This document shows, piece after piece, positions 29,210 through 39,201 of a stretch of 64,000 bases of DNA. The stretch lies in assembly GCA_030374805.1 (NCBI GenBank), contig JARGSG010000033.1, positions 124,001 through 188,000 of the forward strand, in the 5' to 3' direction. The stretch comes from Gracilaria gracilis. Its lineage: Eukaryota > Rhodophyta > Florideophyceae > Gracilariales > Gracilariaceae. The notes below the pieces were generated by a model. It had not been told where the DNA came from. It worked only from the letters and a program-made list of their open reading frames with translations, and ran no database searches. Every line of letters starts with the position of its first letter. The stretch's first letter is position 1. Made by a program: the position numbers and the translations under genes.

Positions 29210-31775
29210 TACTGTTAGTGTCCCTCAAGTTCTGGACAGGTACCTCGTGTTCAAAACCCCTAAGTTTTACAAACAAATTACCGAAAAAGACATAAACCAG
29301 CTCAAAACGCTCGCAATGTCCACTCCAAGACGACCAAGATGAATCCGTAGCACGGTGATGACCTTTGCGATACATTCTGCACATCATTGAGGCGCAAGCC
29401 GAGGGCTTGTGAGGTGCAAAACTGCGAAAACGCAAAACCAAGCGCCTTGGTGACTCGCCCTGCACCACTCTTTCTTATTTCTCCCAGCTCAGCCTCAGAA
29501 CCGAAACCCTATGCATCCCGTGAACAATGCGGACACAACACTTTGCGTAACCGCATCCAGTACAACGAACCAACCCAATCATCGCTGTGTGTGTAGCCAA
29601 ATCTCAATCTCCGCACCAGCCAGCAAAACTCAGCATAACACTCCCCACAAACCCAGTAGACTATTTAACCCACCTCCCAGCTTTCAAACTTGAACTACAT
29701 CTTTCTCTCTTCTCATCACAATCAACAACACAACAAAATGCCACCAGCCTGCCGTAATCCATACTATCGCCTCGGTAGTCACCGAATTGAACGCTACATT
29801 CAAAATGGCATCCAGCTTGTAGAGTCCGGGTACTCTTTTCGCAAAGCGGCCGCCGAAAGCCACCTATCACCATCAACACTTCACCACCACTACCACCGAC
29901 GAACTGGGGAAACTCCACAGCGAACCGAATCCAGAACCACCCTAACCACAATTGAAGAGAACGAAGTGGTCGAACTTCTCCTTCACTATGCACAGCGTGG
30001 ACGTCCGATATCCCGCACCGACCTGATTGATGTTGTAGAAGCAATCGTGGCAACTTTCCCACCCTGGCGGAAGGATTCCATTCGATTCAAAGACGGAAGG
30101 CCTGGCAGACGCTTTTGTGAGCTTTTCGAATCAAGACACAGTGACCGCATAACCTTCAGGAAACCATCGCGACAGGACTCAAAGCGCTACCTCGCAACAA
30201 ATGCCAAAGTTCTCGTAGCACACATGACCAAAATCAAAACCGTCATCGGCGCGCATAGCATTCCACCTCAGAACATCCTTAATGTAGACGAAACTGGCTT
30301 TTCCCCTGCAACAGACACGAAGTATGGGAACCAGAAGAAGGTACTGGCCGAGAAGGGAGTCGTGCCACAGGTTACAAACCCGCGGTTTGAAAATGTCAAT
30401 CGCATAACGCTTCTTACAAGCGTCTTCGCGGACGGAACGCAAGGTCGGCCGATGTTCGTCTACCAAGGCACACGCATTCGCACGCGCCGTATCACAAGAA
30501 ATGGTGGAAATGAAGTCGGTCAGTGTATTAGTGAACTGCTTCCGCATGGGTCCCTCGTTACCGCGCGGAGAGATATTGCTTCGGTTGACAAGTCCAACTT
30601 CTTTAAGTGGGCCGAGCAGCTGGTTAAGGACACCGAGGAAAAGAGGAAGGATGGTAAGAAGATTCTCCTGATATACGACGGGTATCGTAGCCACCTCGAT
30701 ATTCCGATTCTGGAATTGATGGCAAAGTATGGAATTATTGCTTACGCACTTCCGGCGCACACCAGTGGTACCACACAACCTCTAGATGTGGCCGTTTTCC
30801 CTTCACTCAAATACCATTACCGGCAACTCCTGGAAAAAGTCTACCGCTCATCTCGAAGGGCTCGGAAACCTTTGGACGAGTTCGATGTCTCGCAAGTTAT
30901 TTGCAAAGCCTACCGCACAAGTGTTACGCCCAAGAACATAGCCGCTGCCTTCTCGAAGACGGGTTTGTATCCTTTCGATGATTGCCGTCTATTTGCCCAA
31001 GCTCGGCCGTACAGCTTCGAGGAACCGTACAGGTTCGCAAGCATTGAGGAGATGGTGGCAATGATGGACGAACAAAACGAAAAAACAGTCGCAGAAATTG
31101 TCGAGGATGTCCATGTTCAGTCTTCGGGATTTCTGGATACTACATATGGCGCTGTGTTGACTTCAGACGCTGCTCTTGGTTTGCTTCGTTTGTACGACGG
31201 AAAGAGAGAGAAGGTGCGAAACGCCCGGCAGTCAAAAGTAGCCGAGGAGGAACGGGTTTTGGCGGTTGAGAAGGATAGGAAACGAGTAATGCGGTTAGAA
31301 TGCGAGCGCTCTGCTGCCACGCGTCGTGCGGAGCGGTTCGGAGAGAAGTTTAGCTTACCTCGTCCTTTATCTGTTCGAAAAGCGGTTGCAAAGAGTAACG
31401 CGGCGAAGCGAAGGGCACAAATGGTTAAGTTGGTAGTGTTAGTCTGATGGCTCACGGAGGACGGCGGCCGGTTGTCTGGAACCAAATTTGCAGCGGACTT
31501 GTTTTGGTTTTTCATAGTAATCTATGAGTAATTTATCTGCGCAGCTTCTCAGCCTTTGAGGGGCAAAACTTCAAATATATGCGTTTGTGTTCAGAGTATC
31601 GTGCGGTAGCGATCTCATCTCCATAAAGGTCTTATTTCTCTTTTCGAGAGCGTCTACTTCCACTCCACTCGGTTTTCTGTCAGTTACCCGAATTGAAAAG
31701 CAAAAGGAGCGAACTCAAAAGTCCATTTTCACTTTTGCTTCTCAAGTTGTTCACATTTGTGGGGCGCCCACTGTA
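29210..31775 (+). mobile_element. pogo-like transposon inserted in the LTR-like repeat
   Basis: The boundaries come from comparison with the uninterrupted repeat at 10.6 kb: homology leaves at the TA at 29210-29211 and returns at the TA at 31774-31775. The ends are weak inverted repeats (14 of 21 positions from TA inward, with the motif G-G-CCC-CAA). The TA duplication, a terminal CAGTG-like end and the encoded transposase place it in the Tc1/mariner-pogo superfamily. Its coding region is intact, so this is probably a young insertion. Confidence 0.8.
29738..31447 (+). CDS. Intact pogo-like DDE transposase
   Basis: The ATG at 29738 gives 569 residues; a longer frame from 29690 begins at a TTG, and TATTTAA at 29662-29668 suits transcription from just upstream. 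The N-terminus has a pipsqueak/HTH-like DNA-binding segment (IQNGIQLVESGYSFRKAAAE, then LSPSTLHHHYHR). The central DDE_1 nuclease shows NVDETGF (first Asp), LLIYDGYRSH (second Asp) and HTSGTTQPLDVAVF (third Asp), followed by the conserved AFSKTGLYPFD. The Arg/Lys-rich C-terminus is probably coiled-coil. It should bind its element's ends and perform cut-and-paste transposition in the nucleus. No stop or frameshift interrupts it, in contrast to the pogo-like relative at 11.5-13.2 kb. Confidence 0.9.
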   Translation: MPPACRNPYYRLGSHRIERYIQNGIQLVESGYSFRKAAAESHLSPSTLHHHYHRRTGETPQRTESRTTLTTIEENEVVELLLHYAQRGRPISRTDLIDVVEAIVATFPPWRKDSIRFKDGRPGRRFCELFESRHSDRITFRKPSRQDSKRYLATNAKVLVAHMTKIKTVIGAHSIPPQNILNVDETGFSPATDTKYGNQKKVLAEKGVVPQVTNPRFENVNRITLLTSVFADGTQGRPMFVYQGTRIRTRRITRNGGNEVGQCISELLPHGSLVTARRDIASVDKSNFFKWAEQLVKDTEEKRKDGKKILLIYDGYRSHLDIPILELMAKYGIIAYALPAHTSGTTQPLDVAVFPSLKYHYRQLLEKVYRSSRRARKPLDEFDVSQVICKAYRTSVTPKNIAAAFSKTGLYPFDDCRLFAQARPYSFEEPYRFASIEEMVAMMDEQNEKTVAEIVEDVHVQSSGFLDTTYGAVLTSDAALGLLRLYDGKREKVRNARQSKVAEEERVLAVEKDRKRVMRLECERSAATRRAERFGEKFSLPRPLSVRKAVAKSNAAKRRAQMVKLVVLV

Positions 31776-31907
31776 CATATATCACAAGCCACAACGGCGG
31801 CGGCTGACTGCCAAGTCACCTGCCACCTGTCGATCAACCACTCAGCGTAACCCAGAGCGAAATAAATATTCTAAGAATATTTACTGCGGTCCTGGAAATT
31901 CCATTTT
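31776..31907 (+). repeat. Right fragment of a split LTR-like repeat
   Basis: It aligns with 10680-10803: gactgccaagtcacc, gatcaaccactcag, an AATAAA word at 31861-31866 and cctggaaat are shared. A short A/T insertion distinguishes it from the other copy. Confidence 0.7.
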
Positions 31908-32424
31908 TTAGGAACAGTGGAGCAAACAAAAATAACATATTCTAGTAAAATGAGAACAGAAGAAACGAATACCATAACATCATAAACGCACACGCCAAAC
32001 ACATTAAGCCACATATAGATCTTCACTTGCTGTCTGTTAGTATTTAGTTTCGACGGACTACACGTTCTTCGAGAAGTCCTTTCAGGACTGCTGTCAATGT
32101 TTTAACACAAGGATGAATACGCTTGTGTTGGTGTCTTTGTGAAGAAAACGTGATTTGATTTGATGAAGACGTGCTTGAAGAAAACACTTGGACGAAAACA
32201 TCTTGTTTTCGAATGATCCTCGACACCCCTTGGTAAAGTTACCGTAGATACCTTCAGATACATACCTACTGTATAGTATACAGTGTATACGTGTCCAGTC
32301 TCATGGACCTTCCACTGCCGTGGTGTCTGCATGAGGTGATTCTAGCAATTTGGATAACTAAAACGTAATTAGTCCTTGAAAATTGTGTCGTTGTTATACT
32401 CGTTGTGGCCAGTTTGCACGATCT
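31908..32424. other. Intergenic stretch between two DNA transposons
   Basis: This AT-rich interval contains no recognisable gene. It separates the LTR-like repeat from the piggyBac-like palindrome. Confidence 0.5.
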
Positions 32425-32651
32425 CTAGTGTCTATTTGACAACTGACCTCATATGAGGTCAAATGACCTCATATGAGGTCAGTTTTTACTCACATAAATT
32501 TTAAGTAAAAGTTTTCACTTTTTAAAAAAAAACACTTCGTCCTCACCTCCGTCGTCCTCTCTTTGATGGCGTTAACCAAAGTCGCCCATGACATGTACAC
32601 AGCAACCAAGCTGGAGCATTTTTTCACAAACGTCAACACAATCTGTACACA

Positions 32652-33878
32652 ATGGCCCCGTCAACAGACCCTCGTCATACCATTGGTAACAAAGTCCACA
32701 GTCGTGCCCGCCTTGTAGTTTGTGAGTCGGAAAGCAAACGCTACTTTGGATCTCTTTGGAAGACGAAAACTGTCCCTGGAACAGTGACAAAAGTTGACAT
32801 TCGACTCGTCAACGGCCGAAACTGTACATTTCCCACTATTCGGTTTGACCTCCCAAACCGCCAAAAAGAGTGTACTCTTCCTCTTTGCAGTTTAAAAGTT
32901 GGTGATGGTCTCCTTAACAGTCTACAAACTGATAATGTTGACACAGCAATTGTACCACCGTTACCGGCCCAAAATGTTGACAATCAGCCGAATGAAGGAA
33001 AACAACTGCAAAATTTGCAGGCGGCGGATCCCGTTTCACAAACACCCCCTTCCGACCAGTCAGTGACTGTGCATGATCGTGCGTGGAACATGGAGGCAAT
33101 TTGTAGCCCTATCAATGGATGCAGGCAATTACAGCCGTGGAAGGTTATTGGCCCAGCCAGAGATTTTATCTCACCACGTCATTGCCCAAGTACGATGACA
33201 CTCATTGACTATTTTTTATGGATGTTCCCCATTGGACATCTGAAGACTATTGTGGAGAAGACGAACAAGAACTTGGAAAATGATGGTGCCTCTTCGACGA
33301 GTGGTGGAGAGCTTTTAAGGTTCTTTGGCGTGATGGTTTTAATAAGCAGGCTGGAGTTATCCAATAGAAAAGATCTTTGGAGTTCAAAACCAGCATCCAA
33401 GTTTATGTCTCAGCCTGTAATTGGTGAAGCAATGTCACGAAATAGGTTTGAAACTCTAAGGCGTTGTATTTGTTTCAGTGGTAACGCTGCTCAAGAGGAT
33501 AATGGCACGGCTCGCTGGAATTTAGTCACTGATTTCGTGAAAGCCATCAATGATCACCGCCGTTCTTTCGTGACACGTTCACATGCTTTATGCGTTGATG
33601 AGAGTATGTCACGCTGGTATGGACTGGGGGGAGACTGGATTGATGTGGGGCTCCCACATTATACCGCGCTGGATCGAAAACCAGAAAACGGGTTGGAAAT
33701 GAAAACCGTTTGTTGCGGAAGAAGTGGTATCATGCTAAATATTGAGCTCAATATGGGATCTGAAGCCCCTGATCAGGATTTTGATACAGAACATACTCAT
33801 GGAACTGCCATTTTACTTCGATTAGTCCAGCCATGGTTTGGGTCTGGACGCCATGTCTGTGCAGATTCTTTTTTTGCA
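32652..33878 (+). pseudogene. piggyBac-like transposase, truncated copy (plus)
   Basis: From the ATG at 32652 the native sequence runs ~409 residues. The frame then continues to 34103 as ~74 residues that are only the antisense of the other copy. The DDE_Tnp_1_7 core begins at about residue 185 and includes CVDESMSRWYGLGG (first acidic residue), the TVCCGRSG region, and CADSFFAS, where the arm ends. The downstream catalytic part and the C-terminal zinc-finger region are missing. The first ~200 residues differ from the minus copy at about 26 positions; the rest of the arm is identical. Confidence 0.8.
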
Positions 33879-35401
33879 AGTTCAACTTTCCTCGAAACAT
33901 TTCCTTGTCGTCTCCATCTTTGTCGCATTATTGGGTTTCCAGGGTTCACCGTGTTGCATGTTGATATAAAGTACCTTCGTTCCCTATCGACCCACATTAC
34001 CGCCATTAGATCAGTATTCAAACCGTTCCCCTTCGAAACCATTGAAACAAAATCTCCACGATTCTCTAAGGTCTTCTCTTATAAATGCTTCATAGGAAAT
34101 TGACGTGTTGCATTCTTGATAACCCAAGTAAAGCGCAGTCCTTTTTCCAAAAGAGCATCAACTGTTTTCACAGATGCAAAAAAAGAATCTGCACAGACAT
34201 GGCGTCCAGACCCAAACCATGGCTGGACTAATCGAAGTAAAATAGCAGTTCCATGAGTATGTTCTGTATCAAAATCCTGATCAGGGGCTTCAGATCCCAT
34301 ATTGAGCTCAATATTTAGCATGATACCACTTCTTCCGCAACAAACGGTTTTCATTTCCAACCCGTTTTCTGGTTTTCGATCCAGCGCGGTATAATGTGGG
34401 AGCCCCACATCAATCCAGTCTCCCCCCAGCCCATACCAGCGTGACATACTCTCATCAACGCATAAAGCATGTGAACGTGTCACGAAAGAACGGCGGTGAT
34501 CATTGATGGCTTTCACGAAATCAGTGACTAAATTCCAGCGAGCCGTGCCATTATCCTCTTGAGCAGCGTTACCACTGAAACAAATACAACGCCTTAGAGT
34601 TTCAAACCTATTTCGTGACATTGCTTCACCAATTACAGGCTGAGACATAAACTTGGATGCTGGTTTTGAACTCCAAAGATCTTTTCTATTGGATAACTCC
34701 AGCCTGCTTATTAAAACCATCACGCCAAAGAACCTTAAAAGCTCTCCACCACTCGTCGAAGAGGCACCATCATTTTCCAAGTTCTTGTTCGTCTTCTCCC
34801 CAATAGTCTTCAGATGTCCAATGGGGAACATCCATAAAAAATAGTCAATGAATGTCATCGTACTTGGGCAATGACGTGGTGAGATAAAATCTCCGGCTGG
34901 GCCAATAACCTTCCACGGCTGCAACTGCATGCATCCATTGATAGAGCTACAAATTGCCTCCGTGTTCCACGCACGATCATGCACAGTCACTGACTGGTCG
35001 GAAGGGGGTGCTTGTGAAACGGGATCCTCCTCCTGCAAATTTTGCAGTTGTTGTCCTTCATTCGGCTGATTGTCAACATTTTGGGCCGGTAATGGCGGTA
35101 CCATTGCTGTGTCAACATTATCAGGGTGTGGACTGTTAAGGAGACCATCACCAAGCTTTACACTGCAAAGAGGAAGAGTACACTCTTTTTGGCGGTTTGG
35201 GAGGTCAAACCGAATAGTGAGAAATGTACAGTTTCGGCCGTTGACGAGACAAATGTCAACTTTTGTCACTGTTTTAGGGACAGTTTTTGTCTTCCAAACA
35301 GATCCAAAGTAGCGTTTTCTTTCCAAATCACAAACTACAAGGCGGGCACGACTGTGGACTTTGTTACCAACGGTACGACGAGGGTCTGTTGACGGGGCCA
35401 T
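33879..35401 (-). pseudogene. piggyBac-like transposase, longer copy (minus)
   Basis: The ATG at 35401 opens 440 residues up to a TAA at 34079-34081. The same frame continues past the stop with recognisable transposase sequence (MVSKGNGLNTDLMAVMWVD, then STCNTVNPGNP) down to the junction near 33879. It keeps the first two acidic motifs (VDESMSRW, CADSFF) and, after the stop, the VDRERRYF region expected to hold the third. Loss of the 3' end and one nonsense codon make it non-functional. It is the older, parental orientation of the palindrome. Confidence 0.8.
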
Positions 35402-35629
35402 TGTGTACAGATTGTGTTGACGTTCGTGAAAAAATGCTCCAGCTTGGTTGCTGTGTACATGTCATGGGCGACTTTGGTTAACGCAATCAAAGGGAGGACG
35501 ACGGAGGTGAGGACGAAGTGTTTTTTTTTTAAAAAGTGAAAACTTTTACTTAAAATTTATGTGAGTAAAAACTGACCTCATATGAGGTCATTTGACCTCA
35601 TATGAGGTCAGTTGTCAAATAGACACTAG

Positions 35630-36036
35630 TCATCGTTGGCTTGCGAGGCCGCTATCGAGATGCGCTGAGGAAAAGTCCCAATGCGAGCACAAAGCGGCAG
35701 CTGCTCTTCAAACGCAAACCTCTTCGATCTTCGAAAAGGTCAGGAGTCAAGGGCATAGATAACTTCACTCCGGCTCCGATCCGAAACGCCTCTCCAGCAC
35801 ACTGACAGCGTTCGGCCCGCACACAAACACATTATTGGACCTATGAATGGATCTGGCACGCCTCGGAATCCGATCCAGAAAGCAGAAGCGGCTCCGGGTT
35901 CACTACCCTCGTCGTGCGGTAGCAACGTAGCGTTCTGCTCGTGAAAGATGTCGAAGTCATCTCTCCGCCACGAGCGGCCTAATGTGATCCACGACATCGC
36001 CGAGCTGCTGACCGCTGCTGGTGGCTTCGAATGTCT
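35630..36036. other. Stretch 3' of the MYND-like pseudogene
   Basis: An 85-codon minus-strand ORF (35740-35997) lies here. It may be further decayed 3' sequence of the MYND-like pseudogene, but I cannot connect it in frame. Nothing else was recognised. Confidence 0.35.
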
Positions 36037-36900
36037 CTACCGTTTTAACAAATTGGTCTCGTACTCGGCGATGATGTGTAGCTTGATGATGCACAGCGCC
36101 ATAAGAAACCCTATGGGTGTCTCCTTGTTCACGGCTTCAAAAACAGCATCAAAAGACGTCGGGGTGACAATTCGGCGTTGCCGTACAGCTAGTCGCCAGC
36201 TGGGAAGGGTTCTGGCATGGGTATAACGGTGTTTGGGCCGTGGTAGTCGCTGCAGCGCCGCATCCAATTTGTCACGAAGTCGGCGCAGCGGGCGTCCTGG
36301 TTGAGACACAGAAACAGGAAGGGAACGAGCTCGCGCCGGCCGAGGTTGTCGGAGGTAATGAGACGCAGCAGTTCTAGGCGGTAGTCAAGGACCTTTCGCA
36401 AAAGCGCCGCCGATCTTCTGTCTGCGCCGCAAGCCCACTGGGAGCGCGGCAGTTGTCTCTGGTCTCATAGACAGGCCAGAAGTGACCGACTTCGTCGTCG
36501 AACGTGTGCTGCTCGACGAGGTCGCGCTTGTGGTGTTCCATGGTTCGGTGCAGCTCATGAATCTGGTTACATTCTTGTTTATGTCCGCGGAAGTGGAGTT
36601 TCTAACAGATTACGTTGCAATAGTAGACAAGCTTGCATCGCGAGCACGCTTTTTGTGGTAGCGAGTCATAGGGAAGCCGTCGTACTCCATATATTGCTTG
36701 CAGAACCAGATCGGTTGGATGTCGGGGTCGGTGCCGTCGTACGACTTAGTCTCGAGGAGCTTCTACCGAAGGTAGTTCCGGAGATGGTGGCCGCATTGCG
36801 GAGTCGACAGATATGTAACAGCGACAGATGTGTCGAGCCGGGGGCGGGATGTACTGGTACCGCACAGGCACTACCACCGGTGGCAACTTGACAATCTCCG
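36037..36900 (-). pseudogene. MYND zinc-finger protein, decayed
   Basis: On the minus strand near 36650-36570 the sequence reads KACSRCKLVYYCNVIC, a stop (plus-strand 36602-36604), then KLHFRGHKQEC. This is the MYND pattern C-x2-C...YC-x3-C-(Q)-x7-H-x3-C, with TAG where the conserved Gln (CAG) belongs. Coding-like sequence before it (IQPIWFCKQYMEYDGFPMTRYHKK) and after it (ELLRLITSDNLGRRELVPFL, then PEPFPAGD and FLMALCIIKLHIIAEYE) lies in different frames, so at least three frameshifts and one or two stops have accumulated. MYND fingers bind proline-rich partner peptides. This copy cannot encode a full protein. Confidence 0.6.
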
Positions 36901-39076
36901 GGACCAGCAGTCGGTGGCCACTGGAACCGACGCTATCATATCAACTCTCGCGTCGCCTTCGCGAAGTTCGCATTGATCGTCTCGCGCCAGGTCTTGTGTC
37001 CCGGTAATTTTGGCCCCCACGTGGCCACGAAATGAACGTGTCCACCCTGCCAATTCTGTATGACGGATTGGTTTTTCTGCTTGCCTTGTACTGTATCTGT
37101 ACTACTAGATTTTCAAGAGATCCGCAGAAGTGGATTTATTTGAGCCAATTGTGGCTTTCAAAGTGCAAAAGATGCTGGCCGCAGTTCGAAAATGGCGTAG
37201 CCCATCTACATCGCTCTGGTGTCGAACAATCGCCACCTTCGATCTTCGAACCTTCTGCATCCAACGATCTATAGACGAACAGCATGTTTTGCACTTCAAA
37301 TACCCACCCACCACCCAGGGAACAGTACTGATCTTTTAGATTAGGCTGCAAGAGATCAGTTTTGCTGACTCTCGGTGACGCGCTTGGTAGGCGGCCACCA
37401 CCCCCTTTCTTTCCAAAGCTAACAAGATCTTCTGCTCGAGAACAGACTCGATGCGAACACTTTTGAAACTAACGCTTACGGTTAAATGAAGTTAGATGGA
37501 AAATGTAGAATGGTTGTAGTTATTCTACAAATGGGCGACACAAGTTAAAAAGCTTCATACATATTATACATAAATCTTACTAGTACCCTAACTATTTTTC
37601 ACCTCGATTGAAATATCATATCTGCTCTTTATTTCATTAGTTGTACTATTAACTGTCAAAGGTTTAGTACAGCTTTGGTTTCAGCCAACGTTGGGCATAG
37701 GCCATCGTTTCTCGCTCCGGACTACATCCACTCTAGCGTTGTCATACTGTTGTTGACTTCTTGTTACAATTGTGAAGTTGATTCAATTGACTACAACGGT
37801 ACCTGCATTGTTTCAAAAAGCTGTCCACACTGCCGGAGTTGTCAGGCTAGAAATTATGTGTGATCATCAAGTAATTAGTACATCCCAGTTAGTGCGCGCA
37901 GCCCAAAGTTCCAGACATGCTACAGCAAATCCCAAACCCATTTGCGACGCATTTGACATCTATCCCCCTGCATGGTTACGGGGATGAACTGAGTGGAAGA
38001 ATTACAAGTAGCTGCAAAGCTGTCGAGTGAGTTCGGTACACAGTTTGGGGGTCATTGCTTTGGACCTCAATCTCTACTACTACGACGGGGATCACATTAC
38101 GTGGTGCGACAACCTATCAATCTACTCCCACATTCCCGGTTTCTATTTGACCATTGGAGCCCACTGCCGTGAGCATGTTTCAGCAAGAGCACGCGGATAG
38201 TTGGAACTCGAAGGGGTTTTGCCGTAATAAAGATACAGCGCTACGCACCCTTTGCCGGTCCTCTCTTGGTTACGTTGTCCTCGCTGTAACCAAAAGCTAC
38301 ACAAGTACGGAAGAAACGGGTTTGCACACGTTAGCTCGTTTGCAGCCACCCGAAAATGAAATTCCCTTCGTCCTCATTGGGCAACACAAGTCGCCCCACG
38401 AGTATGCGCTGTCACATGACGTTTGCTGGGGCGCCCATTGACCATAGATGATTGTTGTCGTCAATCATACTGCCTAATAAGAGATAAAGGGTCATCCCTC
38501 AGAACCCCTCTGGATAAATCTGCTCATGAAGATCTGTTGCCGAGTTTCTCCATCTGACAACTTTGCGTGGGCGTGCTGCGTACCCTCGTTCATTGCGCAG
38601 CACGCAGTAGATAACAGCAAAAATAGCTGTGCTTTTGGTTACTAGGACTTTTTTTGTGTACAGTGCAAACATGCTGCCATGGCATGTGTGTGACTCGTTG
38701 GAAAGTACAACGCTAACACAATAATGTGATGGTGAGAATGAGTTGTTCGGCTTCTTTGCTACACGATGCGAAGTGCCTTCGTTCTTTTTTTTCATCCAGC
38801 TACCTATGTGAACTGAAGTGTGTGCAAATGAGCAAGGGTAACCATGTGCTCGGAAGGAAATGACTACTGTGCACGTTATGGATGATATCATCAGAGAACA
38901 GTGGTGAGCATATGACACCAAGCGCTCGTCAATTGTCACCACGGCACTGCTCTGTGAAACCCACATCATTAGAAACGCTAATTGTTGCCACATCAACACC
39001 ATTGCAACACTCTCGTGGCCATGCAAAGCCCTTTGAATCATCACTTTCCGCCACGCGAGTCCGCTTGACGAAGTTG
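36901..39076. other. Long intergenic region before the peroxidase cluster
   Basis: About 2.2 kb without a supportable gene. ORFs of 60-95 codons occur on both strands, and a 219-codon minus frame (38499-39158) starts at a non-ATG codon and crosses the peroxidase promoter. None has a domain. The part just after 37500 is AT-rich. The right end should contain upstream control elements of the first peroxidase. Confidence 0.45.
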
Positions 39077-39084
39077 TATATAAA
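39077..39084 (+). promoter_or_regulatory. TATA box of peroxidase 1
   Basis: TATATAAA lies 118 bp before the ATG at 39202. Peroxidases 2 and 3 have a TATA word at closely similar distances (130 and 142 bp). Confidence 0.6.
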
Positions 39085-39201
39085 CTGAGCGTTAAGAAGT
39101 CTGATCCACCTCTTCCCTTCTGCACATTCCCCCCTCGAGATAACAATATCGAGGCCACAAGTGCTTTGAAGATCCTCGTTCATCCTGCTTTCCTCTCAAG
39201 C

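Larger units (their letters stand above)
32425..35629. mobile_element. piggyBac-like element as a head-to-head palindrome
   Basis: Arms 32425-33878 (plus) and 34175-35629 (minus) are near-identical inverted copies of the 5' half of a piggyBac-like element, separated by a 296-bp single-copy centre. Both outer ends start CTAGTGTCTATTTGAC and then carry two copies of the 16-bp palindrome GACCTCATATGAGGTC. CTAG at both edges may be target-site or terminal sequence. The centre continues the transposase of the minus-strand copy, so the plus-strand arm is a truncated, inverted copy joined at a shared tgcaaaaaaagaa tract. No complete transposase remains. Confidence 0.85.

Noticed and set aside
29690..29737. 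Longer N-terminus for the intact pogo transposase
   Set aside because: It begins at TTG; the ATG at 29738 lies in a better context and gives the family-like start.
33879..34103. C-terminal 74 residues of the plus-strand piggyBac ORF as genuine protein
   Set aside because: They are the antisense of the minus-strand copy's coding sequence read through the palindrome centre.
38499..39158. 219-codon minus-strand ORF upstream of peroxidase 1
   Set aside because: Non-ATG start, no domain, and it overlaps the TATA box and leader of a well-supported gene.
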